A stretch of DNA of 64,000 nt from Micromonospora sp. C28SCA-DRY-2 (GTDB lineage: Bacteria > Actinomycetota > Actinomycetes > Mycobacteriales > Micromonosporaceae): positions 1 through 64,000 of the forward strand of contig NZ_JAUMKD010000004.1 of the NCBI RefSeq assembly GCF_030519475.1, given 5' to 3'. The notes under the pieces were generated by a model. It saw only the letters and a program-made list of their open reading frames with translations, ran no database searches and was not told the origin of the DNA. Shown piece by piece: positions 24,314 to 32,517 of the stretch (positions are counted from its first letter, which is position 1; the number at the start of each line of letters is the position of its first letter). The translations under genes and the position numbers were made by a program.

Positions 24314-25897
24314 TCAGTAGGCGCCCTTGCGGGCGAGCACCACGCCGACCGTGCGCCACAGGATGCTCAGGTCGTAGGCCAGCGACCAGTTGTCGACGTA
24401 GTAGAGGTCGAGCCGGACCGCCTCGTCCCAGGACAGGTCGGAGCGGCCGGAGACCTGCCAGAGCCCCGTCATGCCGGGACGCACCAGCAGCCGGCGGCGC
24501 ACGTCGCCGAGGAAGTCGCCGTCGTCGGCGGGCAGCGGACGCGGCCCGACCAGCGACATCTCGCCCCAGAGCACGTTGATCAGCTGCGGCAGCTCGTCGA
24601 GCGAGGTGGCCCGCAGGAAGCGGCCCACCGGGAAGACCCGGGGGTCCTGCTTCATCTTGAACAGCATGCCGTCGGTCTCGTTCTGGTCGACCAGGCTGGC
24701 CAGCCGCTCCTCGGCGTCGACGTACATGGTCCGGAACTTCCACACCCGGAAGGTGCGGCCCTCGTGGCCCACCCGCGGCTGGCGGAAGAAGACCGGCCCC
24801 GGGTCGGAGATCCGGATCGCGATGGCGATGGCCACGAAGACCGGGATCAGCAGCAGCAGCCCGAGCCCGGCGGCCACCCGGTCCATCAGGTTCTTGGCCA
24901 GCAGCGCCGGCCCGGACAGGGTCGGCTCCTCGACGTGCAGCAGCGGCAGGCCCTCGATCGGGCGGATGTGCACCCGGGGGCCGGCGATGTCGGTCAGCTG
25001 CGGCGCCACGACCAGGTCGACGCCGGAGCCCTCCAGCTGCCAGGCCAGCCGGCGCAGCTCGCCCGGCTCGGCGCTGGCCGAGCCGCAGACCGCGATGGTG
25101 TCGCCGCCGACCTCGCGGACCAGGGCGAGCACGTCGCGGCCGGCGTACACCGGGACCGGGGTCTGCATGCCCCGGGCGGCCGCGTAGCCGTCGGTGACGT
25201 GGATGGCGACCGGCATCAGCCCGGCCGCCGGGTTGCGGGTGACCGCTGTGTAGACCTCGAGGCACTCCGGCAGGGTGCCGACCAGCACCATCCGGTGCCC
25301 CGCCTGGCCGATGTTGCGCCGGACCACGTGCAGCACGAAGCGGCAGAGGATCCGGTTCAGCAGGATCAGCATCAACGCCGCGAGCAGGGCGGTGCCGACG
25401 GTGTACCGGGACAGGTCGGTCTTGGTGGCGAAGGCCAGGAAGGAGACCGTGGCGGCCACCGCCACCCCGGCCCGGATCACCCGCTTGAACTCGTCCGGCC
25501 CGAGGCCCAGGTAGCGCCGGTCGTAGGCGCGGTTGCCCCAGAGGATCACCACCCAGCCGAGCGGCAGCAGCAGGAAGGCCACCGTGTGGAACCAGGTCGG
25601 GTCCTGCTCGGCGTTGTAGAAGCCGGCCCGGGACTGGTCGAACGCCTGGATGGCGATCAGGCTGGCCACCGCCGCCGCCGCGAAGTCGAGCAGCAGGAGC
25701 AGGGCGATGTAGGGGCGGTGCCAGCGCGACACCCGGCGGCGGGCCCGGGCCCACGCCGAACGCGGTACGCCGTTGTGGGACGGCGGCGCCGGCGGCTGGA
25801 TCTCGAAGCTGTCGACGTGCCGCACGAGTTTGCTCCGGCCTTCGTTGGTTACCGGGCGCTGGAGGCTTGTCGTCACCTCACCCATGTCCTCCCGCAT
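24314..25897 (-). CDS. polyprenyl-phosphate glycosyl-1-phosphate transferase
   Basis: This 527-residue enzyme of the WbaP/CpsE type starts exopolysaccharide or glycopolymer synthesis by moving a sugar-1-phosphate onto undecaprenyl phosphate. It has four N-terminal helices, a central nucleotide-binding-like domain and a C-terminal catalytic domain with the motifs FRVWKFRTMYVDAE, LRATSLDELPQLINVL, MSLVGPRPL and RPGMTGLWQVSGRS. The start is ATG 25897, or 25885. A TATAGT box at 26055-26060 would give a leader of about 150 nt. The nearby LCP, GT and UDP-sugar genes fit a shared envelope polymer route. Confidence 0.92.
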   Translation of the reverse strand: MREDMGEVTTSLQRPVTNEGRSKLVRHVDSFEIQPPAPPSHNGVPRSAWARARRRVSRWHRPYIALLLLLDFAAAAVASLIAIQAFDQSRAGFYNAEQDPTWFHTVAFLLLPLGWVVILWGNRAYDRRYLGLGPDEFKRVIRAGVAVAATVSFLAFATKTDLSRYTVGTALLAALMLILLNRILCRFVLHVVRRNIGQAGHRMVLVGTLPECLEVYTAVTRNPAAGLMPVAIHVTDGYAAARGMQTPVPVYAGRDVLALVREVGGDTIAVCGSASAEPGELRRLAWQLEGSGVDLVVAPQLTDIAGPRVHIRPIEGLPLLHVEEPTLSGPALLAKNLMDRVAAGLGLLLLIPVFVAIAIAIRISDPGPVFFRQPRVGHEGRTFRVWKFRTMYVDAEERLASLVDQNETDGMLFKMKQDPRVFPVGRFLRATSLDELPQLINVLWGEMSLVGPRPLPADDGDFLGDVRRRLLVRPGMTGLWQVSGRSDLSWDEAVRLDLYYVDNWSLAYDLSILWRTVGVVLARKGAY

Positions 25898-26054
25898 GAC
25901 ACGTGCCGCTCACTCGCCGTGAGGGCCCGGGTCGCCCACCGTCCCAGTCTCCCACGCGGCACCGACCCGGACGCCGACCCGGAGGACATTGCGCCTGGCT
26001 GGTGCGGCTGGGATCTGGCCGGCTCCGTGCCCTTTGGAAGCCGGGGACCGAGCC

Positions 26055-26060
26055 ACTATA
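26055..26060 (-). promoter_or_regulatory. -10 box candidate for the sugar transferase gene
   Basis: ACTATA on the plus strand reads TATAGT on the minus strand, an unusually AT-rich hexamer here. No convincing -35 is visible. It sits in the 251-bp gap between the sugar transferase and Fpg genes and would leave a leader of about 150 nt, in which I see no riboswitch class I know. Confidence 0.4.
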
Positions 26061-26148
26061 CCGATGGATGGCCGCCCTGGAAGAGAGCCGGACCGGAGGT
26101 TCGGCGATCGGAGTCCGATTCCTCTCCGTAACCACGGCGTGGTGTTAC

Positions 26149-27009
26149 TCACCGTACAAGCCGGGACAACCGTCGGTCCGCGAGCGGCTTGCCGCCGGTC
26201 TGGCAGGTCGGGCAGTACTGGAGGCTGGAGTCGGCGAAGGAGACCTCCCGGACGGTGTCCCCGCAGACCGGGCAGGGCTGCCCGGTACGGGCGTGGACCT
26301 TCAGCCCGGAGCGCTTCTCGCCCTTCAGTTCCGCCGCCTTCTGCCCCAGCGACCGGCGTACGGCGTCGCCGAGCACCTGCCGGGTGGCCTCGTGCAGCGC
26401 GGCCAGTTGCTCGTCGGTCAGCCGGTCGGTGATCGCGAACGGGGACAGCTTCGCCGCGTGCAGGATCTCGTCGGAGTACGCGTTGCCGACCCCGGCGAGC
26501 ACCGCCTGGTCGGTCAGCACCCCCTTGACCTGGCCCCGGCGGCTGCGCATCCGGGCGCTGAAGGTGGCCAGGTCGGCGGCGAGCGCGTCCGGGCCGAGCT
26601 TGGCCACCCCGGGTACCGTCGCCGGGTCGGTGACCAGGTAGACGGCGAGTTTCTTCTGGGTGCCCGCCTCGGTGAGGTCGAAGCCGGAGCCGTCGTCGAG
26701 GCGTACCCGCAGCGCGATCGGGCCCTTGCCGGGGCGCAGCGGCGCCGCGGAGGGGAAGCTCTCCCGGTAGTGCAGCCAGCCCGCCCGGGCCAGGTGGACC
26801 ACCAGGTGCAGGTCGCCGTCGAGCACCACGTCGAGGAACTTGCCGTGCCGGCCGGCGTCCAGCACCGCGCGCCCGGCCGCCGCGGTCGGCGCCGGGTCGT
26901 ACGTCTTCAGGGCGCTGATCGCGGCGACCTCCAGCCGGTCGACACGCCGCCCCACCGCGCGCTCGCGCAGGTAGCCCGCGAGCGCCTCAACCTCCGGGAG
27001 TTCGGGCAT
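26149..27009 (-). CDS. Fpg/Nei family DNA glycosylase
   Basis: This 286-residue base-excision repair enzyme keeps the N-terminal catalytic PELPEVE, the Lys in GRHGKFLDV, the helix-two-turn-helix GVGNAYSDEIL and a C-terminal zinc finger of C-x2-C ... C-x2-C form (CPVCGD ... YCPTC). It removes oxidised or fragmented purines/pyrimidines and cleaves the abasic site. ATG 27009 is preceded 6 nt upstream by TACCGT, so it is leaderless. That -10 box overlaps that of the divergent glycosyltransferase gene. It may be Fpg or Nei in specificity. Confidence 0.93.
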   Translation of the reverse strand: MPELPEVEALAGYLRERAVGRRVDRLEVAAISALKTYDPAPTAAAGRAVLDAGRHGKFLDVVLDGDLHLVVHLARAGWLHYRESFPSAAPLRPGKGPIALRVRLDDGSGFDLTEAGTQKKLAVYLVTDPATVPGVAKLGPDALAADLATFSARMRSRRGQVKGVLTDQAVLAGVGNAYSDEILHAAKLSPFAITDRLTDEQLAALHEATRQVLGDAVRRSLGQKAAELKGEKRSGLKVHARTGQPCPVCGDTVREVSFADSSLQYCPTCQTGGKPLADRRLSRLVR

Positions 27010-27033
27010 CAGCCAACGGTAGCCTTCTTTCCC
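27010..27033. promoter_or_regulatory. 24-bp region with two overlapping divergent leaderless -10 boxes
   Basis: Minus-strand TACCGT (plus ACGGTA, 27016-27021) serves the Fpg gene with 6 nt to its ATG. Plus-strand TAGCCT (27020-27025) serves the glycosyltransferase with 8 nt to its GTG. The two hexamers share the TA at 27020-27021, so polymerase probably cannot use both at once, and each -35 lies inside the opposite gene. Confidence 0.65.
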
Positions 27034-28308
27034 GTGAGAATCGTGGTGGCGCACAACCGGTACCGGGAAGCCCAGCCGTCCGGGGAGAACACCATCGTCG
27101 ACGCGGAGATCGCCCAGCTCACCGCGGCGGGCGTCGAGGTGCTGCCGTTCCTGCGCAGCTCGGACGAGATCCCGACGATGCCGAAGACGGCCAAGGCGCT
27201 GCTGCCGATCTCCCCGATCTACGCGCCCCGGGCCCAGCAGGAGCTGAGCCGGTTGATCACCGAGCACCGGCCGGACGTGCTGCACCTGCACAACCCGTAC
27301 CCGCTGCTCTCGCCGTGGATCGTGCGGACCGCGCACCGGCACGGCGTGCCGGTGGTGCAGACGGTGCACAACTACCGCCAGGTCTGCTCCTCCGGGCTCT
27401 ACTTCCGGGACGGGATGATCTGCCAGGACTGCCGGGGCCGGGCCCTGGGGGTGCCGGCGATCGTGCATCGCTGCTACCGGGGCTCCCGGGCGCAGAGCGC
27501 CCTGATGGCCACCACGCTGGCCGTGCACCGGGGCACCTGGCGCTCGGTGGACCGGTTCGTCGCGCTCACCTCGGCGGTCGCCGACCACCTGCGTGACTAC
27601 GGCATCCCGGCGGAGCGGATCGTGGTCAAGCCGAACGGCATCCCCGACCCGGGCCGGCCCGCGCCGCTCGGCGAGGGCTTCCTCTTCCTCGGCCGGCTCT
27701 CCCCCGAGAAGGGGCTGGACCTGCTGCTGGACGCGTGGCGGCGGCACCCGGACGGCGCCCTCGGCCCACTGCGGGTGGCCGGTGACGGCGAGCTGCGCCC
27801 GCTGGTCGAGGCGGCGGCCGCCGAGCGGGCCGACGTCACCTTCCTGGGCCCGCTGGACCGTGCCGGGGTGCGCGCCGCGCTGGAGTCCAGCGCCGTGGTG
27901 CTGGCCACCTCGACCTGGCACGACGTGCTGCCCACGGTGATCATCGAGGCGCTGGCCGCCGGCCGGCCGGTGCTCGGCACCGCCCTCGGCGGCATCCCCT
28001 ACCTGGTCGGCGCGGACACCCCCCGGGAGCCGGCCGGCACCGGGCCGGCGGCGGTGGCCTCCGCCGTCGCGGGCGACGGGATGGCCACCCTGCCGTCGGG
28101 CGTGGTCGCGGGCGAGGCGGGCTGGGTGGTGCCGCCGGAGCCGGCCGCCCTGGCCGCCGCGCTGCCGCTGGCCCGGGCGGGCGCCGGGACGCTGTCGGCC
28201 GCCGCCCGCGCCCGCTACGAGCGGACCTTCCACCCCGACGTGGTCACCAAGCAGCTCATCGACATCTACGCCGGCGTGATGCGCACCGGAACGCCCGTCG
28301 ACCGCTGA
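27034..28308 (+). CDS. GT4-type glycosyltransferase
   Basis: This 424-residue GT-B enzyme has an N-terminal acceptor domain (HNRYREAQPSGENTIVDAEI, DVLHLHNPYPLLSPW, QTVHNYRQVCSSG) and a C-terminal donor domain (VVKPNGIPDPG, FLGRLSPEKGLDLLLDAW, DVLPTVIIEALAAGRPVLGT). A cysteine cluster (CSSG, CQDC and a later C) is typical of a subgroup of envelope glycosyltransferases. It is cytoplasmic or membrane-associated. GTG 27034 follows TAGCCT by 8 nt. It probably adds a sugar to a lipid-linked glycan; donor and acceptor are unknown. A bidirectional palindrome follows. Confidence 0.88.
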   Translation: MRIVVAHNRYREAQPSGENTIVDAEIAQLTAAGVEVLPFLRSSDEIPTMPKTAKALLPISPIYAPRAQQELSRLITEHRPDVLHLHNPYPLLSPWIVRTAHRHGVPVVQTVHNYRQVCSSGLYFRDGMICQDCRGRALGVPAIVHRCYRGSRAQSALMATTLAVHRGTWRSVDRFVALTSAVADHLRDYGIPAERIVVKPNGIPDPGRPAPLGEGFLFLGRLSPEKGLDLLLDAWRRHPDGALGPLRVAGDGELRPLVEAAAAERADVTFLGPLDRAGVRAALESSAVVLATSTWHDVLPTVIIEALAAGRPVLGTALGGIPYLVGADTPREPAGTGPAAVASAVAGDGMATLPSGVVAGEAGWVVPPEPAALAAALPLARAGAGTLSAAARARYERTFHPDVVTKQLIDIYAGVMRTGTPVDR

Positions 28309-28479
28309 CCCCCACCCTCCCCTCCCGTCCCGCCTGCCCCGCCGTCCCCCCCGGCCCGTCTGCGCCGCCGTCCCGCCTCCTCGGCCAGCCCGGCTGGGCT
28401 CAGCCCTCGCTGCCCCCAGCCCGCCGGCTGCCACCCGCCCGTCAATCGAAACCGACGTTCCACTCACTGGGATGGCGGA

Positions 28480-28529
28480 AGATCTTGGTAGGAAACGGCC
28501 CCTATAGGGGCCACTTGCTACCAAGATCT
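28480..28529. terminator. two-part cruciform between convergent genes
   Basis: Outer arms AGATCTTGGTAG (28480-28491) and CTACCAAGATCT (28518-28529) flank 5-nt bulges and a perfect 16-bp palindrome GGCCCCTATAGGGGCC (28497-28512). It lies between the convergent glycosyltransferase and CDP-alcohol transferase genes. The rest of 28309-28479 is Pro-codon-like C-rich sequence without recognisable features. Confidence 0.75.
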
Positions 28530-28533
28530 CTCG

Positions 28534-28589
28534 GCGCGGGGCGCGGGGCGCGGGGCGCGGGGCGCGGGGCGCGGGGCGCGGGGCGCGGG
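28534..28589. repeat. 8 x 7-bp tandem repeat (GCGCGGG)
   Basis: Eight exact copies of the heptamer GCGCGGG end 1 bp before the stop codon of the CDP-alcohol transferase gene. Slippage could easily change copy number. It lies outside the coding region unless the stop is lost. Confidence 0.95.
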
Positions 28590-28590
28590 G

Positions 28591-29313
28591 TCAGCGGAGG
28601 GAGGCGCGGGCCGAGAAGGCGATGCTGGCCAGCAGGAAGCCCCCGTTGACCACGGTGAAGGCGACCACCACCCAGAACGCCAGGGCGGGGGCGAGCAGCA
28701 GCACCAGCGCGGCCACGAAGATCACCGCGCCGTAGTCGCGGACCAGCTTCACCAGGCGTACCGGCAGCGAGGTCGAGGTGACCATGCTGGCCGCGTTCGG
28801 ACCGGCCTGCATGACCGAGGTGACCAGGTTGACCATCCAGGTGCCGGCGAAGGCCGCGACCAGCCAGGTGGGCGTCGACGGCTCCTGCGCCACGGCCGTG
28901 GCCGCCAACGCGGCGACCAGGGCGATCTGGGCGGCCACGTCGCAGAGCACGTCGACCCGGGCGCCGGCCGCGCTGCCCTGCCCGGTCACCCGGGCCAGCT
29001 GACCGTCCGCGCAGTCCAGGGCGTACGCCACCTGCCAGCCGACCAGCGCGAGCAGCCCGACCACCCAGGCCGGTGTGTCCCCGTCGGCGACCGGCCCGGC
29101 GAGCGCCACCACGGTCACCGAGGTGGCCAGGCCGAGCACCAGGTTGGTCATGGTCAGCGCGGTGGGCGGCAGCCCGAGCCGCTGGGCGACGAGCGCGAAG
29201 ACCGCGCCCAGCCACTGGCTGATCGATTCGCTGAACAGGCCGCCACCGCGGTTGACCCGGTGGAAGTCGGCGACGGTGGGGCGGGGCTCAGCCAAGCTGG
29301 TCGCGGATTGCAC
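28591..29313 (-). CDS. CDP-alcohol phosphotransferase
   Basis: This 240-residue integral membrane enzyme joins an alcohol to the phosphate of a CDP-activated alcohol with release of CMP. The CDP-alcohol transferase signature D-x2-DG-x2-AR-x8-G-x3-D-x3-D is complete (DCADGQLARV followed by GARVDVLCD). About six helices follow and precede it. GTG 29313 lies inside the end of the dehydrogenase gene, so it is coupled to the two-gene pathway upstream. Possible products are a phospholipid or a soluble phosphodiester such as a glycerophospho-polyol. A heptamer repeat abuts its stop codon. Confidence 0.9.
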   Translation of the reverse strand: MQSATSLAEPRPTVADFHRVNRGGGLFSESISQWLGAVFALVAQRLGLPPTALTMTNLVLGLATSVTVVALAGPVADGDTPAWVVGLLALVGWQVAYALDCADGQLARVTGQGSAAGARVDVLCDVAAQIALVAALAATAVAQEPSTPTWLVAAFAGTWMVNLVTSVMQAGPNAASMVTSTSLPVRLVKLVRDYGAVIFVAALVLLLAPALAFWVVVAFTVVNGGFLLASIAFSARASLR

Positions 29314-30355
29314 CGGCGTAGTCTGCCAGCCGTTCCCGCGTCTCGGTAGGCGTCATCGCGAGGTGTTCGAGGATGGTGTAGCGGTCCGGCCGGGTGGCCG
29401 GCGCGAACTGCACCGCCTCGGTGAACTGCTCGTCGGTCAGCCCCAGCTCGGCCGGCGTGGTGGCCAGACCGTGCCGGTGCAGGCAGCGGGCGAGCCGACC
29501 GAACCGGTCCAGATCTCCGCGCAGGAAGGTGCAGAACAGGGCACCGAGCCCGACCTGCTCGCCGTGCGAGCCGGTGCCGGGATAGAGCCGGTCGATCGCG
29601 TGGGAGATCTCGTGGTCGCCACCGCTGGCCGGGCGGGTCGACCCGCACACCGAGCTGGCGATCCCGCCCAGGATCAGCGCCTCGGCCAACGTGGTGAGGA
29701 AGCCGTCGTCGGTGATCTTGCCGGGGTGGTTGAGCAGGGCCTCGGCGCCGGTGCGGGCCAGGGTGACGGCGAGCCCGTCGATCGGCTCGCCGCGTACCTC
29801 GTGGGCGAGTTCCCAGTCGGCGCAGGCGTTCAGGTTGCTCACCGCGTCGCCGATGCCGGCCTGGGTCTGCCGGTCCGGGCCGGTCTCCACGAAGTCGAGG
29901 TCGACCATGACCGCGATCGGGATGTGCACCCCGTAGGAGCCCTTGCCGCCCTCGTGGTCGAGCGAGGCGGTGGGTGAGGCGATGCCGTCGTTGGCCAGGC
30001 TGGTCGCCACGGTCACCATCGGGATGCCGTACCGGGTGGCCGCGTACTTGGCGGTGTCGATGGTCTTGCCGCCGCCGATGCCGACCACCGCGTCGTACTG
30101 GCGGCGGCGCAGCCGGTCGCCGAGTTCGTTGGCGGCGTCGATGGTGCCGCCCGCGACCGTGAACACGTCGGCCGCGCCGAGCGACGGCCGGCACAGCTCG
30201 ACGATCTTCTCGCCCTGGCCGGGACCGACCACCACGGCGACGTCGCCACCGGCGGAGATCCGCCGGTCGGCCAGGAGCGGGCCCAGGTCGGCCACCGCCC
30301 CCCGCCGGACCTCGATGGCCAGCGGGGTGTTGACCGTACGGGCTAGTAGCGGCAC
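29288..30355 (-). CDS. sn-glycerol-1-phosphate dehydrogenase-like enzyme (AraM/EgsA family)
   Basis: This 355-residue member of the iron-containing alcohol dehydrogenase fold shows the archaeal-type glycerol-1-phosphate dehydrogenase pattern: VVGIGGGKTIDTAKYAATRYG for NAD(P), then TSLANDGIASPTASL, and three metal ligands in GIGDAVSNL (Asp), GDHEISHAID (His) and SHGEQVG (His). It would reduce dihydroxyacetone phosphate to glycerol-1-phosphate. GTG 30355 has GGGAG upstream and overlaps the nucleotidyltransferase gene by 13 bp; the next gene overlaps its end by 26 bp. 2-Deoxy-inosose-synthase-like or other polyol roles cannot be excluded. Confidence 0.85.
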   Translation of the reverse strand: MPLLARTVNTPLAIEVRRGAVADLGPLLADRRISAGGDVAVVVGPGQGEKIVELCRPSLGAADVFTVAGGTIDAANELGDRLRRRQYDAVVGIGGGKTIDTAKYAATRYGIPMVTVATSLANDGIASPTASLDHEGGKGSYGVHIPIAVMVDLDFVETGPDRQTQAGIGDAVSNLNACADWELAHEVRGEPIDGLAVTLARTGAEALLNHPGKITDDGFLTTLAEALILGGIASSVCGSTRPASGGDHEISHAIDRLYPGTGSHGEQVGLGALFCTFLRGDLDRFGRLARCLHRHGLATTPAELGLTDEQFTEAVQFAPATRPDRYTILEHLAMTPTETRERLADYAGAIRDQLG

Positions 30356-31074
30356 GCGATCTCCCGCGCCCGGGCCAGGTCGGCGTGGTTGTCCACCTCG
30401 ACCCAGGAGACGTCCCCGATCGGCGCGGCCCGCACCTCGCCGCCCCGGTCGGCGAACTCCTGGTAGCCGTCCTCGTAGTAGAGGTTCGGGTCCCGCCGCC
30501 AGGTGGCCTCCAGCGCGTCGGCCAGGGCGTCGGCCACCTGCGGCTCGATCAGCGTCGCGCCGATGTACTCGCCGTACGCCTCGCCCGGGTCCATGATCTT
30601 GGTGATCCGGGTGAGCTGGCCGGCCGCGTCGAAGGTGGTCTTCATCTCCTCCTCGGCCAGCGCCTTGATCGTGTCGACGGCGAGCAGGATGCCCGGCCCG
30701 CGCTCGGCCAGCAGCGTCTTCTCCACGCTCACCGGGTGCACGGTGTCGCCGTTGACCAGCAGCACGCCCCGGGAGAAGTGCTCCCGGGCCAGCCAGAGCG
30801 AGTAGGCGTTGTTCCACTCCTCGGCCTTGTCGTTGTGCACCAGGGTGAGCGTGACGCCGTACCGCTTCTCCAGGTCGGCCTGCCGCTCGCGGACCGCGTC
30901 CGCCGCGTAGCCGACCACGATCACGATCTCGGTGAGCCCCACCTCGGCGAGGTTGCGCAGCGCGATGTCCAGGATGGTGGTCTCACCGTCCACCGGCACC
31001 AGCGCCTTGGGCAGGGTGTCGGTGTACGGGCGCAGCCGGCGCCCCGCCCCGGCCGCGAGCACCATCCCGATCAT
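30343..31074 (-). CDS. sugar/polyol-phosphate nucleotidyltransferase
   Basis: This 243-residue nucleotidyltransferase has the N-terminal signature MVLAAGAGRRLRPYT followed by PKALVPV, a NGDTV metal site and VEVDNHADL near the end. Such small single-domain members (COG1213-like) activate phosphocholine, inositol-1-phosphate or glycerol phosphate with CTP. ATG 31074 is set by GGAGGA 7 nt upstream; a longer version from 31107 lacks one. It is the first gene of a three-gene overlapping operon with the dehydrogenase and CDP-alcohol transferase, which suggests it makes the CDP-activated alcohol they use. Confidence 0.88.
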   Translation of the reverse strand: MIGMVLAAGAGRRLRPYTDTLPKALVPVDGETTILDIALRNLAEVGLTEIVIVVGYAADAVRERQADLEKRYGVTLTLVHNDKAEEWNNAYSLWLAREHFSRGVLLVNGDTVHPVSVEKTLLAERGPGILLAVDTIKALAEEEMKTTFDAAGQLTRITKIMDPGEAYGEYIGATLIEPQVADALADALEATWRRDPNLYYEDGYQEFADRGGEVRAAPIGDVSWVEVDNHADLARAREIACRY

Positions 31075-31189
31075 TGAGGCGTCCTCCCTCGTACGACTCC
31101 CGGTCACCGGTGGAGGATAGCGCTGCGTGACAGGCCGACCGTGGCCAACCGGGCAGCGGCGGCCGGCCCGGGGGCGTCCGGACGCCCGG

Positions 31190-31960
31190 TCAGCCGGGCA
31201 GTGCCGCGAGGTCGGCGAGCATGGTCAGCCGCTCCTCGGCGGTGAGCACCAGGTACGGCGGGGCGGCCCGGCGGTCGGTCTCCAGCTCGATGGCGAGCCG
31301 CTCAGGTCCGGCCGGCAGGGCGGCCACGCTCGACGCGGTGTGCCCCGCTGCGGTCCACGCGGCGGCGTGCGCGTCGGCCCGGTGGTAGCGCAGCGTGCCG
31401 AGCCGGTTGAGCAGCAGCACGCCGGGCGGGGTGCCGTCCGGCTCGTACGGCGGCGCCATCGCGCCGAACGCCGCGCCCGTGCCGTCCCCCTCCTCCTCGG
31501 CGTGGACCAGCGCGTACGTCAGCAGCCGGCCGAGCGCCTCCACCAACCGGGCCACCCGCTCCTCGTGCCCGGCCCAGAGTTCCCCGGTGACCTGCGCGTG
31601 CACCTGCCACAGCTCGGCGAGGAAGGCCGCGCCCCGGTCGGTGGCGGAGAGCCCGCCGTCCGGCCGGCGGTGGATCATCCCGTACGCGACCTGTTTGTCC
31701 AGCGCCCGCTGGCAGGCGGCCGGGTCGCGGTAGCGGGTGACCGCGGCGAACCCCGCCCCGTCCACGCTGCCGCCGGGCACGGCCAGCCGGGTGCGGAACT
31801 CCACCAGGAACCCGGTCGCGGCCGGCCCGCCGTAGCGCTGGCTGAGCTCGGCGCCGCCGCCGTCGCGGCCGGCCAGCATGGCGGCGACGAAGACCCGGTC
31901 GACCGCCGGGGCCACCAGCCCGGCGAACCGGTGCGGCGGCAGCTCGACGGCGTCGCTCAC
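31190..31960 (-). CDS. SCO6745-like winged-helix protein
   Basis: This 256-residue protein recalls the actinobacterial SCO6745-type family, marked by LLNRLGTLRYHRADAHAAAW in the C-terminal half. A winged-helix-like segment (AYGMIHRRPDGGLSATDRGAAFLAEL) lies near residues 92-118. These proteins are predicted regulators or ligand-binding proteins with no known target. GTG 31960 overlaps the NUDIX stop as GTGA, so the two are cotranslated. I am moderately sure of the family. Confidence 0.65.
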   Translation of the reverse strand: MSDAVELPPHRFAGLVAPAVDRVFVAAMLAGRDGGGAELSQRYGGPAATGFLVEFRTRLAVPGGSVDGAGFAAVTRYRDPAACQRALDKQVAYGMIHRRPDGGLSATDRGAAFLAELWQVHAQVTGELWAGHEERVARLVEALGRLLTYALVHAEEEGDGTGAAFGAMAPPYEPDGTPPGVLLLNRLGTLRYHRADAHAAAWTAAGHTASSVAALPAGPERLAIELETDRRAAPPYLVLTAEERLTMLADLAALPG

Positions 31961-32406
31961 AGACCGATCGAGCGCAGGGCGGCGAAGGCCTCCTCGGCGA
32001 TCCGCCGGATCAGGCCGTCGTTGACGTCGCGGTGCTCATCGAGCACGGCCAGCTCGTCGGCGCGCAGCCAGCGGAACTCGGTGTGCTTGCCCGCCTCCAG
32101 CCGGGGCCGGGACAGGTCGCCGTCGACCCGGACCAGCCAGTCGCTCTCCACCCGGGGCAGGCCGTCGTCGCCGACGTAGCGGTACTCGCCGACCGGGCCG
32201 AGCACGTGCGAGACGGTCCAGCCGGTCTCCTCGGTCACCTCGCGGCGCAGCGCGTCGTCGACGTCCTCGCCGGGCTCCAGGTGACCCCCGACGATGTCCC
32301 AGCAGTTGGGAAAGAGACGCCGGTCGGCGGACCGCCGCTGGAAGAAGAGGCGGCCGTCGTCGTCGACGATCAGGGCGCCGGCGCAGCGCAGGGGCTCGGT
32401 GGACAC
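31957..32406 (-). CDS. NUDIX hydrolase
   Basis: This 149-residue hydrolase has a full NUDIX box (GGHLEPGEDVDDALRREV then TEETGW) that binds magnesium and cleaves nucleoside diphosphates linked to another group. The N-terminus (MSTEPLRCAGALIVDDDGRL) fits the family. GTG 32406 follows TACTGT (32413-32418) by 6 nt, so it is probably leaderless. It is the first gene of a coupled pair. The substrate is unknown; sanitation of oxidised nucleotides is one option. Confidence 0.92.
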   Translation of the reverse strand: MSTEPLRCAGALIVDDDGRLFFQRRSADRRLFPNCWDIVGGHLEPGEDVDDALRREVTEETGWTVSHVLGPVGEYRYVGDDGLPRVESDWLVRVDGDLSRPRLEAGKHTEFRWLRADELAVLDEHRDVNDGLIRRIAEEAFAALRSIGL

Positions 32407-32517
32407 GCCACGACAGTAGCGAGCGGTCGGGCCTGGCGGCGATGCCCGGTCTTGTCCCGGAAACATCCGGGGTCCACGATGTCCGTACCGGGTGCCACCG
32501 TCCCACAGGGGTGATGC

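Noticed and set aside
25898-26148. Riboswitch in the leader of the sugar transferase gene
   Set aside because: No conserved riboswitch elements are recognisable. The gap is explained by a promoter and a plain leader.
28309-28479. Small protein gene in the C-rich stretch after the glycosyltransferase
   Set aside because: The sequence is runs of Pro/Ser-type codons with no start plus ribosome site. It looks like noncoding GC-rich DNA.
26149-28524. 791-codon minus-strand frame apparently fusing a large domain to the Fpg glycosylase
   Set aside because: The upstream part is antisense to the glycosyltransferase. Fpg must start at MPELPEV because the N-terminal Pro is catalytic after Met removal.
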